A DNA stretch of 64,000 nucleotides. Source: JBCFBK01 sp038562555 (GTDB taxonomy: Bacteria > Bacteroidota > Bacteroidia > Bacteroidales > Prolixibacteraceae). The translations under genes were made by a program, and so were the position numbers. The notes under the pieces were generated by a model. It ran no database searches. It worked only from the letters and a program-made list of their open reading frames with translations, and was not told the origin of the DNA. This document shows positions 54,279 through 63,086 of this stretch, one piece after another; within the stretch, counting starts at the first letter, position 1; the number at the start of each line of letters is the position of its first letter. The DNA lies in contig JBCFBK010000030.1 in the NCBI GenBank assembly GCA_038562555.1, positions 1 to 64,000 of the forward strand, written 5' to 3'.

Positions 54279-55145
54279 ATGAACAAGAAAGTTTGGTTTA
54301 TCACGGGAGCTTCCAAAGGATTGGGACTCTCGCTGGCACAGCGCCTGCTGAAAGAAGGGTACCGCGTGGCGGCCACTTCAAGGAACATCAGCGATCTGGA
54401 AAAAGAAATCGGAGCTACAAATGAGCAATTCCTTCCATTGAGCATGAACCTGCTCGACGAGGGTGATGTGGCGAAAGCTGTTCAAAAAACAACTGGTCAT
54501 TTCGGGACCATCGACGTCCTGGTGAACAATGCCGGTTACGGACTGGTCGGGGCACTTGAAGAATTAAGCGATGCGGAATCGCGGAAGAATTTTGATGTGA
54601 ATGTATTCGGGACGCTTAATGTAATCCGCCAGGTGATGCCGCAGATGCGCAAACAAAAGTCGGGGCACGTGTTTAACCTGTCGTCGATCGGCGGATTTAA
54701 CGGCGTATTCCCAGGCTTCGGGATCTACTGCGCTTCGAAATTTGCGGTCGAAGGTCTGTCTGAGTCGCTGACGGAGGAGGTAAAGCCCTTTGGAATCAAA
54801 GTCACCATTGTTTCGCCGGGTTATTTTCGCACAAGCTTCCTGAGTAGCTCGTCTCTGAGCGTTCCTGCCAATCCGATCAACGACTATGCACGGGTCAGGG
54901 AAGTCCAGTCGATGCATGAAAATCAGATTGACGGCAATCAGCCGGGCGATCCTGATAAAGCGGCCGGCGTGCTGATTGCAGTGGCTGAACAGGAAGAACC
55001 TTTACTGCATCTGTTCCTTGGACAGGATGCCTATCAGTTGGCAGAAGCGAAAATTGAACTGGTAAAAAAGGATATGGAACAGATCAGGTCGCTGGCAACG
55101 GCTACAGACTTTGCTCCTGGAGTTCCCGAAACGCTTTCGGAGTGA
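54279..55145 (+). CDS. Short-chain dehydrogenase/reductase
   Basis: A 288-residue soluble SDR, started at the ATG giving MNKKVWFITGASKGLG, which follows a -7 box and fits the family start; the open frame upstream has no homology. TGASKGLG binds NAD(P), NNAGYG follows, and SSIGGFNG ... YCASK carries the catalytic Ser, Tyr and Lys. The ending (QAGDPDKAAGVLI-like region) is typical of the YdaD/oxidoreductase branch. The substrate cannot be told. Its last 44 bases overlap the end of the convergent AraC gene, which may regulate it. Confidence 0.88.
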   Translation: MNKKVWFITGASKGLGLSLAQRLLKEGYRVAATSRNISDLEKEIGATNEQFLPLSMNLLDEGDVAKAVQKTTGHFGTIDVLVNNAGYGLVGALEELSDAESRKNFDVNVFGTLNVIRQVMPQMRKQKSGHVFNLSSIGGFNGVFPGFGIYCASKFAVEGLSESLTEEVKPFGIKVTIVSPGYFRTSFLSSSSLSVPANPINDYARVREVQSMHENQIDGNQPGDPDKAAGVLIAVAEQEEPLLHLFLGQDAYQLAEAKIELVKKDMEQIRSLATATDFAPGVPETLSE

Positions 55146-56013
55146 TCTGCACAAATTTCTTGAACGCGTTGGTGAAATGGGACGATTCTTCAAAACCCAA
55201 AGCATAGGCGATCTCCGAAATATTCCAGTTGGTGTTTTTGAGCAAAGACTTCGCTTCCATGACCAGGCGTTCCGAAATTAGCTGACTGGTCGTTTTTCCG
55301 GTAATCATTTTCAGGCTCCGGTTTAAATGATTGGTGTGGATGGACATGTGGTCGGCAAAATCTTTAGGTGTATCCAGTCGAATCCGCTGTTGAGGCGATT
55401 CGATTGGATACTGCCGTCCCAGCAATTCCATAAAGAGGGAGACGATCCGTTGTGAAGCGTTGGTCCCTCTGTTGGGGACGCTTGGTGCAGGATGCAGCTT
55501 CAGTACTTTATGAATGATCGAAAATACCAGGTTTCGCAACAAGCCTTCCTTGAATTCATAGTCAGATTTCATCTCCGCCATCATTTCCCTGAAAACATCG
55601 CTAATGTCTTTTACTTCATCCTCAGAAAGCATAAAAACAGCATTTCCTCCCGGTTGAAAAACAGGAAACTCGCGGATGTTGCCGAAATGGCTGAAAAATT
55701 CGGCTGTAAAAATACAGAAATAACCTTGCTGGTCATCGTCCAGCGCCTCCCAGTTGTAGGGAATTAAGGGGTTCGAGAACAACAAAACCGCTTTGTCGCT
55801 CCGGTATGTCTTATCGGCATAATTAATGTTGTTACGTCCGATGACCAGGCTGATCTTGTAATAATTCTTCTGACTGTAAGGGATCTGCTTACCTATATTG
55901 CATAAAAAATCAGCCAGATCGAAAACATGAAAAAACCCCGCCTCTTTTTTGCCACCCGGACTCCCGTTAATCCCGGCATCATAAAATTCTTCGATCGTCA
56001 AAAAATTACCCAT
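55102..56013 (-). CDS. AraC-family transcriptional regulator
   Basis: A 303-residue regulator. The N-terminal part (~1-190) is a cupin-like sensing domain (YYKISLVIGRNNINYADK, FSNPLIPYNWEAL), and the C-terminal ~100 residues are the double helix-turn-helix (DHMSIHTNHLNRSLKMITG, NWNISEIAYALGFEESSHFT, FKKFVQITPKAFRE). Many Bacteroidota genomes pair this type with an SDR gene. The gene converges with, and overlaps, the SDR gene by 44 bases. Confidence 0.92.
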   Translation of the reverse strand: MGNFLTIEEFYDAGINGSPGGKKEAGFFHVFDLADFLCNIGKQIPYSQKNYYKISLVIGRNNINYADKTYRSDKAVLLFSNPLIPYNWEALDDDQQGYFCIFTAEFFSHFGNIREFPVFQPGGNAVFMLSEDEVKDISDVFREMMAEMKSDYEFKEGLLRNLVFSIIHKVLKLHPAPSVPNRGTNASQRIVSLFMELLGRQYPIESPQQRIRLDTPKDFADHMSIHTNHLNRSLKMITGKTTSQLISERLVMEAKSLLKNTNWNISEIAYALGFEESSHFTNAFKKFVQITPKAFRELQEQSL

Positions 56014-56089
56014 GCATTGGCGTCCTCCTAATTGCTGATTTCAATTTAAAACGCAGATTAGCTGATAAATGTTTTCGTCGTAAACAGAA

Positions 56090-56118
56090 ACGGGCCGAAT
56101 GAAATTCATCCGGCCCGT
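56090..56118 (-). terminator. Terminator after the DUF4251 gene
   Basis: ACGGGCCG(G/A)ATGAA pairs with TTCATTCGGCCCGT almost perfectly around one base. It lies 23 bases after the stop; the T run on the minus strand is short (TTTCTGTTT). Confidence 0.6.
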
Positions 56119-56140
56119 CCTTTGAAAACAATTAAACAGA

Positions 56141-56683
56141 TTATAAAGACCGACCCTCATAGACCATCGATTCCGCAATGGGAACCAGGTCGCCGTCAAA
56201 GGTCAGTTGTCCGGGCCGCAAGCCGGTTAAACGGGCTGTTGCGTTACCGGACGAGCCAATGTTAAAATGGAGGTCGTACATGCCCAGATTGGTCATCACG
56301 TTCATCGAAAGCGTAAAGCTGTTGCGCTTTTCGTCCTCCTTCAGCTTCCAGTCGGTGATTGTTCCTTTTGCGGTAATGCCGCCGACACCGTTATAACCCA
56401 ATCCACGGTTTGAGCCAATCTGGATTACCGCGACGGAGGAATCGACAGCAACAAAGTTGATCATCGGACTCACCACGATCCGGTTGCCGTATTTATCCTG
56501 CAAAAAATCCGATTCCAGTACGAAATCTTTATTTTCAAGCATTTGCTTCGTCAATTGATACGCCTTTTCGGCTTCAGCTTTTCGTTGCTCTTTTTTAGTC
56601 ATTTGCGATTGATCCTGTTGCCCGCCGGCAAAAGCGAAATTCGCAAAAATGACGAGGATGAAAAATATTATTGTCCGTTTCAT
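56141..56683 (-). CDS. DUF4251 exported protein
   Basis: A 180-residue exported protein, started at the ATG giving MKRTIIFFILV because an AGGAGG ribosome-binding site stands 6 bases before it; the upstream frame adds 26 residues without support. Signal peptide ending FAFA, a charged linker (KKEQRKAEAEKAYQ) and a DUF4251 domain (DKYGNRIVVSPMINFVAVD, GGITAKGTITDWKLK, LTGLRPGQLTFDGDL). DUF4251 proteins are widespread in Bacteroidota, and their function is unknown; a lipocalin-like beta-barrel fold is suggested for the family. Confidence 0.82.
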   Translation of the reverse strand: MKRTIIFFILVIFANFAFAGGQQDQSQMTKKEQRKAEAEKAYQLTKQMLENKDFVLESDFLQDKYGNRIVVSPMINFVAVDSSVAVIQIGSNRGLGYNGVGGITAKGTITDWKLKEDEKRNSFTLSMNVMTNLGMYDLHFNIGSSGNATARLTGLRPGQLTFDGDLVPIAESMVYEGRSL

Positions 56684-56829
56684 CGCTGCCTCCTTTCGAT
56701 TAATACTAAGAGTATTACACAAATCCTGTTCCAAAGTGATTGATTTCGTTTCCATTAACACGATTTAACTGATTTTGGCCAACCAAGCGTTGCGGATGAA
56801 CATTCGTTTAGCCGTCGTGTTCTTTTGAT

Positions 56830-57204
56830 GTGATTATCAGGAATACAACCATATTATTGTTGTTTTCGGCGATCCTCGTTTTGCATCCGGTACTGCCGTT
56901 TATCGAGTATTACACCTTCCGGGAATACATCGCAGAGAATCTGTGCGTCAACCGGGAGAATCCGCAATCGTGCTGTGAAGGGAAATGCTATCTCGAAAAG
57001 CGGGTGGAAGAGAGTACGCCCGATAATAACCCGGAAAAACAAAATCCGGCGGCCGATCATCTGAAACGGATCGAATATAATCTTCCCGTTAAAAACAATC
57101 CCTGCTTCTGCGTTGCCGCATTGCAGGTTGAATTCGGATACCTCAATCCGCTGTATAGCGCCGCTTTTTCCAAAACCATCTTTCAGCCGCCGCAGGGAAG
57201 ATAA
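56830..57204 (+). CDS. Small membrane protein with CCxGKC motif, probable metal binding
   Basis: A 124-residue protein starting at GTG; an ATG two bases earlier runs at once into TGA. An N-terminal hydrophobic segment (LLLFSAILVLHPVLPF) is followed by ENLCVNRENPQSCCEGKCYL, a Cys-rich motif that is frequent in small Bacteroidota proteins encoded beside metal-linked TonB receptors. A further CFC lies near the C-terminus. I infer a role in binding copper or a similar metal in the periplasm. It precedes a lipoprotein and an OprC-like receptor on the same strand. Confidence 0.6.
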   Translation: MIIRNTTILLLFSAILVLHPVLPFIEYYTFREYIAENLCVNRENPQSCCEGKCYLEKRVEESTPDNNPEKQNPAADHLKRIEYNLPVKNNPCFCVAALQVEFGYLNPLYSAAFSKTIFQPPQGR

Positions 57205-57363
57205 ATAAACATGTCCTTTTTAAATTGTTTTTACGTGGTTTCCTGAAATGGAAACAGGCTAAAGGTCTGCGAGTACCCGAACACCAGTCCGGGTCAACGA
57301 AGTCGTACGCATTCCTCTGGTGAATTACGTGTTTTTTATCAACTCATTCATAAGACATTACAA

Positions 57364-58164
57364 ATGAAACATATCCTTTTTTTGTTCGCACTTACCCTTT
57401 TCTTTGCAGCCTGCGAGAAAGATGAAGAAAATATTCCTGAAGAAACAAGCCTGCAATCCATAGCAAAAGCCAACACCGAAGCAGGCTATTTTCACGTGGA
57501 GCTATTGGCCGGAGAGGCCCTGTTCCAGGGGTACAACAAGCTATACCTCGATATCAGGAAAAGTTCAGACGACAGCCGTATCGCGCAGGCATCAGTAAAA
57601 CTGAGGCCGCTGATGCATATGACCACGATAACCCATGCTGCCCCGCTTGAAAATCCGGGAGCAACACCCAACGATAACGGTTATTTCGAAGGCGCGGTAG
57701 TGTTTGTCATGCCTTCCAATCCCGATGAAGGCTGGACCCTGGAAGTGGCCATCGACGCCGGAGGGCAAAAAGACACGGTCGATCTCACGATCCCGGAGGT
57801 GAAAAGTATTGAAGAAGCCCGCGAATTCAACGTGGCTTCGGAAGCCACGGGAAAGACTTATTTCATTTCGCTCGTGGAACCTTCAAAGCCTAAAGTCGGC
57901 CTGAACGACATTGAATTTACCATTCACTACCGCGAAAACATGATGAGTTTCCCGGCTGCCGGGGACCTTGCGGTTACCATTGAACCGGAAATGCCGTCGA
58001 TGGACCACGGATCGCCCAATAATGTCAATCCGGTACACACCGGGAACGGACATTACAAAGGTAAAGTGAACTTCACCATGACCGGCTGGTGGCGCGTGAA
58101 TATCGAAGTTTCCAAAGACGGGCAAGCCATCGGAGAAGATCTGTCATTCGACATCACGTTCTGA
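57364..58164 (+). CDS. Lipoprotein with two FixH/YtkA-like domains, metal-related
   Basis: A 266-residue lipoprotein (LTLFFAACEKDEEN, Cys17). It holds two copies of a YtkA/FixH-like beta domain: residues ~40-150 with LRPLMHMTTITHAAP and ~165-266 with PEMPSMDHGSPNNVNPVHTG. Met-His-rich loops of this form bind copper in several proteins. Its stop codon overlaps the ATG of the OprC-like receptor gene by one base (TGATG), so the two are translationally coupled. A part in copper acquisition is inferred. Confidence 0.7.
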   Translation: MKHILFLFALTLFFAACEKDEENIPEETSLQSIAKANTEAGYFHVELLAGEALFQGYNKLYLDIRKSSDDSRIAQASVKLRPLMHMTTITHAAPLENPGATPNDNGYFEGAVVFVMPSNPDEGWTLEVAIDAGGQKDTVDLTIPEVKSIEEAREFNVASEATGKTYFISLVEPSKPKVGLNDIEFTIHYRENMMSFPAAGDLAVTIEPEMPSMDHGSPNNVNPVHTGNGHYKGKVNFTMTGWWRVNIEVSKDGQAIGEDLSFDITF

Positions 58165-60239
58165 TGATCCGGAGGTCTCCATTGCCTGTGTTGTTCCTGC
58201 TGACCGCCTTCGGCAGTAATCTGCAGGCGCAACAAGCGGCCGGAAATATGGCCAAAGACACCATTCAGATCAAAGAAGTGGTTGTTACGCAACAGATTGT
58301 GCTGAGCGATGAAAACGCCGTTAAGCACTACCAGTCATTTTACAGTTCGGGGATTGACAAAATCAACGAACGGCTGGGGAGTATGTCGCTGATCAGCCGG
58401 GGGGCCTATGCCAAAGAACCGGTATTAAACGGCTTTTCTTCCGGACAAATTAACGTGACCATTGGCGGCATGAAAATGTTTGGCGCCTGTACCGACAAAA
58501 TGGACCCGGTCACTTCCTACGTCGAACCGGTCAATCTGAAAAGCATCCGGATAAACGAAGGCTCCACCGGCAATAAAAACGGAAGCACCATTGGCGGCAC
58601 CTTCGATATGGAACTGCAACCGCCCGAAAAATCAGCTTTCACGGTTGAAGCCGGCACGAATTACGAAACCGCCTCCAAAGGGAAAACAGTCTTCTTCCTT
58701 TCCAACTTCGGAAAAGAACGATGGGCTTACCGCATCAGCGGGGTTTATAAACACTATTCACCTTACACCGACGGAAACGGGCGCAAGGTGCCGTTTACAC
58801 AATATGAAAAGGTAAACCTGCTCCAGTCGGTGCTTTTCAGTCCGGCGGCAGGGCACGATCTGACCTTCGACTGGCTCATCGACGACGCTTTCGCTGTCGG
58901 CTACCCGGCTTTGCCCATGGACGTGAGCCGCGCCAAGGGTCGGATTTACAGCCTGAAGTATGTACCCGAAAAGTTTTTGCGCCTTTCGGACTTCAACAGT
59001 CGGGTCTATTACAATACGGTATACCATCTGATGGACGATTCCCGGCGCGACAGCCTGTACCTGGTTGAAAATTCGCAAACCGGCAAGCCCGACAGTGTTT
59101 ATATGAAAATGGATATGCCCGGATGGAGCCGCACCTGGGGAGCTTTTGCCGAGGGAAAAGCCCGCTGGTCGGAAAGTAACCTGCTGTCATTTAAGCTCGA
59201 AAGCTACCGCAACTGGCAAAAAGCCGAAATGACAATGTTTATGAATAATCTTTCGAATCCGGGCGAGCCGCCCATGTTTGCCCAAACCTGGCCGGAACAC
59301 CGGCGTCAGGTTAGTGGCATTTTCCTTCGGAACGACTATGTGCTGAGCCGGAAAGTGGTGCTGGCGATTGACCTGCGCGCCGATTACAGTGCTTCGAAGG
59401 TATTGTCGGAGCAGGGCAAGCAGCAATTCAGCTCGCTGGGCTACGACGTGGACAAGCCGTGTCACGCGTTTGTCCACTCGGCCAATTTCACCATGGCCTA
59501 TACGCCCGGCGATACCTGGCAGGTTAAAGCCGGGTTTGGCCGGGGCGAACGCCTGCCCACGCTGTCGGAGCAGTTTGGATTTTATCTTTTCAATGCCTAC
59601 GATGGCTATGATTACATCGGCAATCCGGAAATCAGAACCGAGAAATCACTCAATGTTTTCGGCAAGCTCAGCTATACCCGGCCGGCATTTAAGGTTTCAG
59701 CTGACGCCCGGTATAATCACATCAGCGACTATATTCTGGGCGTGACGGTTCCGGACTATGAGGCGCTGAACCTTTACGCCGCCGGAACAAAGCAGTATGA
59801 GAATATTGGTGGCGCACGGACATTTTCAACCCAGTTCCAACTGTTTTGGAAGCTCCTGCCCGAACTGGAATTTTTCAACGTGCTGAAATACAATCGCGGT
59901 GAAACGAATGATAACGAACCGCTTCCGTTGATGCCGCCCCTGAAGAACCTGTTCTCGATTCATTTTGAGAAACGGAATTACCAGCTTCAGATCGAAAATG
60001 AATATTCGGCACCGCAAAACCGCATCAATGCCGGTTATGGCGAAACGAAAACCCCGCAATTCACGCTGTTGCATTTGCGCACGGGCTATAAGATCCGAAC
60101 AGGAAAATCGGTCGTCAACCTGAATGCCGGCGTGGAAAACCTGCTCGACAAAGCTTATTCGGAACATCTCGACTGGGGAAATTATAATCGTCCCGGACGA
60201 AATTTTTATTTCATGATCAGTTGGAAAGGCCTTCATTAA
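58164..60239 (+). CDS. TonB-dependent receptor, OprC/NosA-like (copper)
   Basis: A 691-residue outer-membrane receptor, started at the ATG that overlaps the previous stop because it gives a signal peptide (LFLLTAFGSNLQAQ). The plug contains IGGMKMFGACTDKMDPVTSYVE, close to the Cys/Met copper-binding motif of OprC-type receptors, and the barrel ends in RNFYFMISWKGLH. Such receptors import copper through TonB. The gene completes a three-gene group with two metal-binding-like proteins. No STN domain, so no sigma signalling. Confidence 0.85.
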   Translation: MIRRSPLPVLFLLTAFGSNLQAQQAAGNMAKDTIQIKEVVVTQQIVLSDENAVKHYQSFYSSGIDKINERLGSMSLISRGAYAKEPVLNGFSSGQINVTIGGMKMFGACTDKMDPVTSYVEPVNLKSIRINEGSTGNKNGSTIGGTFDMELQPPEKSAFTVEAGTNYETASKGKTVFFLSNFGKERWAYRISGVYKHYSPYTDGNGRKVPFTQYEKVNLLQSVLFSPAAGHDLTFDWLIDDAFAVGYPALPMDVSRAKGRIYSLKYVPEKFLRLSDFNSRVYYNTVYHLMDDSRRDSLYLVENSQTGKPDSVYMKMDMPGWSRTWGAFAEGKARWSESNLLSFKLESYRNWQKAEMTMFMNNLSNPGEPPMFAQTWPEHRRQVSGIFLRNDYVLSRKVVLAIDLRADYSASKVLSEQGKQQFSSLGYDVDKPCHAFVHSANFTMAYTPGDTWQVKAGFGRGERLPTLSEQFGFYLFNAYDGYDYIGNPEIRTEKSLNVFGKLSYTRPAFKVSADARYNHISDYILGVTVPDYEALNLYAAGTKQYENIGGARTFSTQFQLFWKLLPELEFFNVLKYNRGETNDNEPLPLMPPLKNLFSIHFEKRNYQLQIENEYSAPQNRINAGYGETKTPQFTLLHLRTGYKIRTGKSVVNLNAGVENLLDKAYSEHLDWGNYNRPGRNFYFMISWKGLH

Positions 60240-60401
60240 CGGGATAACCGCAGAAAGGCGAATAAAAGGCCGACCTGCTGCACCATCAGGTTAAACTATT
60301 GCCCGACGCTTTCCGTTTAGTAATAGCAACCAGTTCACATCAGTCCGTTGTCATGGCGGTATAAACAAATTCGATAACTTAGGTAATAAAGACACAATCA
60401 C

Positions 60402-62915
60402 ATGAAACGAGCCATGAGAGCCATACTTCCCACACAGGAGCATGATTATTCTGGCGAGTTCCATATGGCAACTAAAAGACAAATTTATAATCATATGAAA
60501 AAGGCATCAAAACAGAAAAAGGTCAGCAAAAAAGAAGAGAAGGCAACTAAAAAGAAACCGCTCTCAAAGGAACTTTTGAAAAGGATACACGCCTACTGGC
60601 GGGCCGCCAATTACCTGTCGGTCGGGCAGCTTTATCTTCGCGATAATCCGCTGCTTTGGGAACCACTGGAACTTGCGCATGTTAAATCAGTGCTTCTCGG
60701 ACACTGGGGCACCACACCGGGGCAGAACTTTATCTATGCGCACCTGAACCGCGTCATTCAGGAGTACGACCTGAATATGATTTACATTTCCGGCCCCGGC
60801 CATGGCGGACCGGCACTGGTTGGCAATACCTATCTGGAAGGTACTTACAGTGAGGTCTATCCCGACATCACGCAGGACGAAGACGGACTGAAAAAACTGT
60901 TTAAGCGATTCTCCTTTCCCGGGGGAATTCCAAGCCATGTTTCCCCCGAATGCCCCGGATCGATCCATGAGGGAGGCGAATTGGGCTATTCGCTGAGCCA
61001 TGCGTTCGGAGCCGTGTTCGACAATCCCGATCTGGTCGTTGCCTGTGTTATCGGCGACGGCGAAGCGGAAACAGGTCCGCTGGCCACGGCGTGGCACTCC
61101 AATAAGTTCCTGAACCCGGTACACGATGGTGCCGTGTTACCGATTCTTCACCTCAACGGCTACAAAATTGCCAATCCCGCCTTACTGGACCGGATCCCGC
61201 GCAAGGAACTGGAGCAACTGTTGCAAGGCTGTGGCTGGGAGCCCTATTTTGTTGAAGGCGACAAACCCAAACCCATGCATCAGGCTATGGCTGCGGCGCT
61301 TGATAAGGCCATCGCCGCAATCAGGAAGATCCAGCGGAAAGCACGGCGTAAAAACGACGCTACACGCCCCCGCTGGCCGATGATCGTACTCCGCTCGCCC
61401 AAAGGCTGGACAGGTCCGAAGGAAGTAGACGGCGTTCAGAACGAAGGCAGCTTTCACTCCCACCAGATCCCGTTGCTTCCCGATGCCGCGCATCCCGATC
61501 ACCTGGCGCTGCTCGAAAGCTGGCTGAAAAGCTATAAACCGGAAGAATTGTTCGATGAGCAGGGCCGGCTTTTACCCGACCTTTCAGAACTCGCACCCAA
61601 AGGCGACCGCCGGATGGGAGCCAACCCAAATGCCAACGGCGGGTTGCTCCTGCGCGATCTGAATTTACCCGATTTTAAAGCATTCGCCATCGATGTCCCC
61701 TCTCCTGGATCGGTCCGGACGGCCGACACTCACGAACTCGGGAAGTACCTCCGCGAAGTGATCATCCTGAATGAGGAACAGCGTAATTTCCGGATCTTTG
61801 GTCCCGACGAGACCCTTTCCAACCGGTTACACGGTGTGTTCGAGGCTACCAACCGCCAGTGGGGAGCCAAAATGAAAAAGAATGATGAGTTCCTGGCCAC
61901 CGATGGCCGGGTCATGGAAGTGCTCAGTGAGCACCAGTGTGAAGGGTGGCTCGAAGGTTATCTTCTCACCGGCAGGCATGGCCTGTTTAACTGTTACGAA
62001 GGGTTCATCCATATCATCGACTCGATGTTCAATCAACATGCCAAATGGCTGAAAGTAAGTGCTGAGCTGCCCTGGCGGAAGAACATCGCTTCACTGAACT
62101 ACCTGCTTGCTTCGCACGTCTGGCAGCAGGCTCACAATGGCTTTACCCACCAGGACCCCGGCTTCATCGATCATGTGGTCAACAAGAAGGCGTCTGTAGT
62201 GCGGGTTTATCTTCCCCCCGATGCCAACTGCCTGCTCTCGGTTTGGGATCATTGCCTGGCAAGCCGTCACTACGTCAACGTGGTTGTGGCCGGTAAATAC
62301 CAGGCACCTCAGTGGCTGAACATGGACCAGGCGATTGAACACTGTACCCGGGGGATCAGCATCTGGGATTGGGCAAGCAACGACCAGGGAGCAGAACCCG
62401 ATGTCGTGATGGCCTGTTGCGGCGATGTGCCTACGCTCGAAACCCTGGCTGCCGTTTCCATTCTGCGGGAGCATATGCCGGCGCTGAAGATCAGGGTGAT
62501 CAACGTGGTCGATCTCATGAAGCTGCAACCGGATACCGAACACCCGCACGGATTGACAGATGCCGATTTCGATGCGCTGTTTACGAAAGACAAACCCGTC
62601 GTGTTTGCTTTTCATGGCTACCCGTGGCTGATCCACCGTCTCACCTACCGGCGCACCAACCATGTCAATCTGCACGTTCGCGGTTATAAGGAAGAAGGCA
62701 CCATCACCACCTATTTCGACATGACCGTTTTAAACGATATGGACCGGTTCCACCTGGTGCAGGATGTCATTAACCGCATCCCCCAGCCGGGCGAAGAAGG
62801 GCAGAAACTCACCCAACTGATGGACGAAAAACGTGCCGCACACCGGGAGTACATCTACGAGCATGGTCACGACATGCCCGAAGTCAGCGACTGGAAATGG
62901 CATGCGGGATTTTAA
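60402..62915 (+). CDS. xfp: Phosphoketolase (xylulose 5-phosphate/fructose 6-phosphate)
   Basis: An 837-residue thiamine-diphosphate enzyme with all hallmarks of the family: YWRAANYLSVGQLYL near the start, GPGHGGPAL, IGDGEAETGPLATAWHSNKF (thiamine-binding), SPKGWTGPKEVDG, TADTHELGKYLREV and RIFGPDETLSNRL. It splits xylulose 5-phosphate (and often fructose 6-phosphate) with phosphate to acetyl phosphate. Family members are ~790-830 residues; here the first 60 residues are a Lys-rich extension, and later ATGs (60465, 60495) could be the true start. A terminator follows the stop. Confidence 0.95.
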   Translation: MKRAMRAILPTQEHDYSGEFHMATKRQIYNHMKKASKQKKVSKKEEKATKKKPLSKELLKRIHAYWRAANYLSVGQLYLRDNPLLWEPLELAHVKSVLLGHWGTTPGQNFIYAHLNRVIQEYDLNMIYISGPGHGGPALVGNTYLEGTYSEVYPDITQDEDGLKKLFKRFSFPGGIPSHVSPECPGSIHEGGELGYSLSHAFGAVFDNPDLVVACVIGDGEAETGPLATAWHSNKFLNPVHDGAVLPILHLNGYKIANPALLDRIPRKELEQLLQGCGWEPYFVEGDKPKPMHQAMAAALDKAIAAIRKIQRKARRKNDATRPRWPMIVLRSPKGWTGPKEVDGVQNEGSFHSHQIPLLPDAAHPDHLALLESWLKSYKPEELFDEQGRLLPDLSELAPKGDRRMGANPNANGGLLLRDLNLPDFKAFAIDVPSPGSVRTADTHELGKYLREVIILNEEQRNFRIFGPDETLSNRLHGVFEATNRQWGAKMKKNDEFLATDGRVMEVLSEHQCEGWLEGYLLTGRHGLFNCYEGFIHIIDSMFNQHAKWLKVSAELPWRKNIASLNYLLASHVWQQAHNGFTHQDPGFIDHVVNKKASVVRVYLPPDANCLLSVWDHCLASRHYVNVVVAGKYQAPQWLNMDQAIEHCTRGISIWDWASNDQGAEPDVVMACCGDVPTLETLAAVSILREHMPALKIRVINVVDLMKLQPDTEHPHGLTDADFDALFTKDKPVVFAFHGYPWLIHRLTYRRTNHVNLHVRGYKEEGTITTYFDMTVLNDMDRFHLVQDVINRIPQPGEEGQKLTQLMDEKRAAHREYIYEHGHDMPEVSDWKWHAGF

Positions 62916-62940
62916 TTCGTTAACCCAATAATATCAGGAG

Positions 62941-62967
62941 AAAAGGATGGCAGCGCGCCGTCCTTTT
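62941..62967 (+). terminator. Terminator after the phosphoketolase gene
   Basis: AAAAGGATGGC and GCCGTCCTTTT form an 11-base stem (one wobble pair) with a 5-base loop, 25 bases after the stop. Its AGGATGG arm resembles the stems of the two small-RNA-like units. Confidence 0.75.
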
Positions 62968-63055
62968 CGTTTTATATGGGATAATCCGCCCGTTCAATAT
63001 GCCGGAGCTGCCGTTCAATAGTTCGGCAATAATCAGTATACTTGTAATGACCAAC

Positions 63056-63077
63056 TTTAGTGAGTCAAATCACTAAA
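63056..63077. promoter_or_regulatory. Inverted repeat before the last gene
   Basis: TTTAGTGA and TCACTAAA form a perfect 8-base inverted repeat with a 6-base gap, ending 9 bases before the ATG. Two CCGTTCAATA direct repeats lie farther upstream (62990 and 63011). It could be an operator or a leader stem that hides the ribosome-binding site. Confidence 0.4.
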
Positions 63078-63086
63078 TCACCTGTT

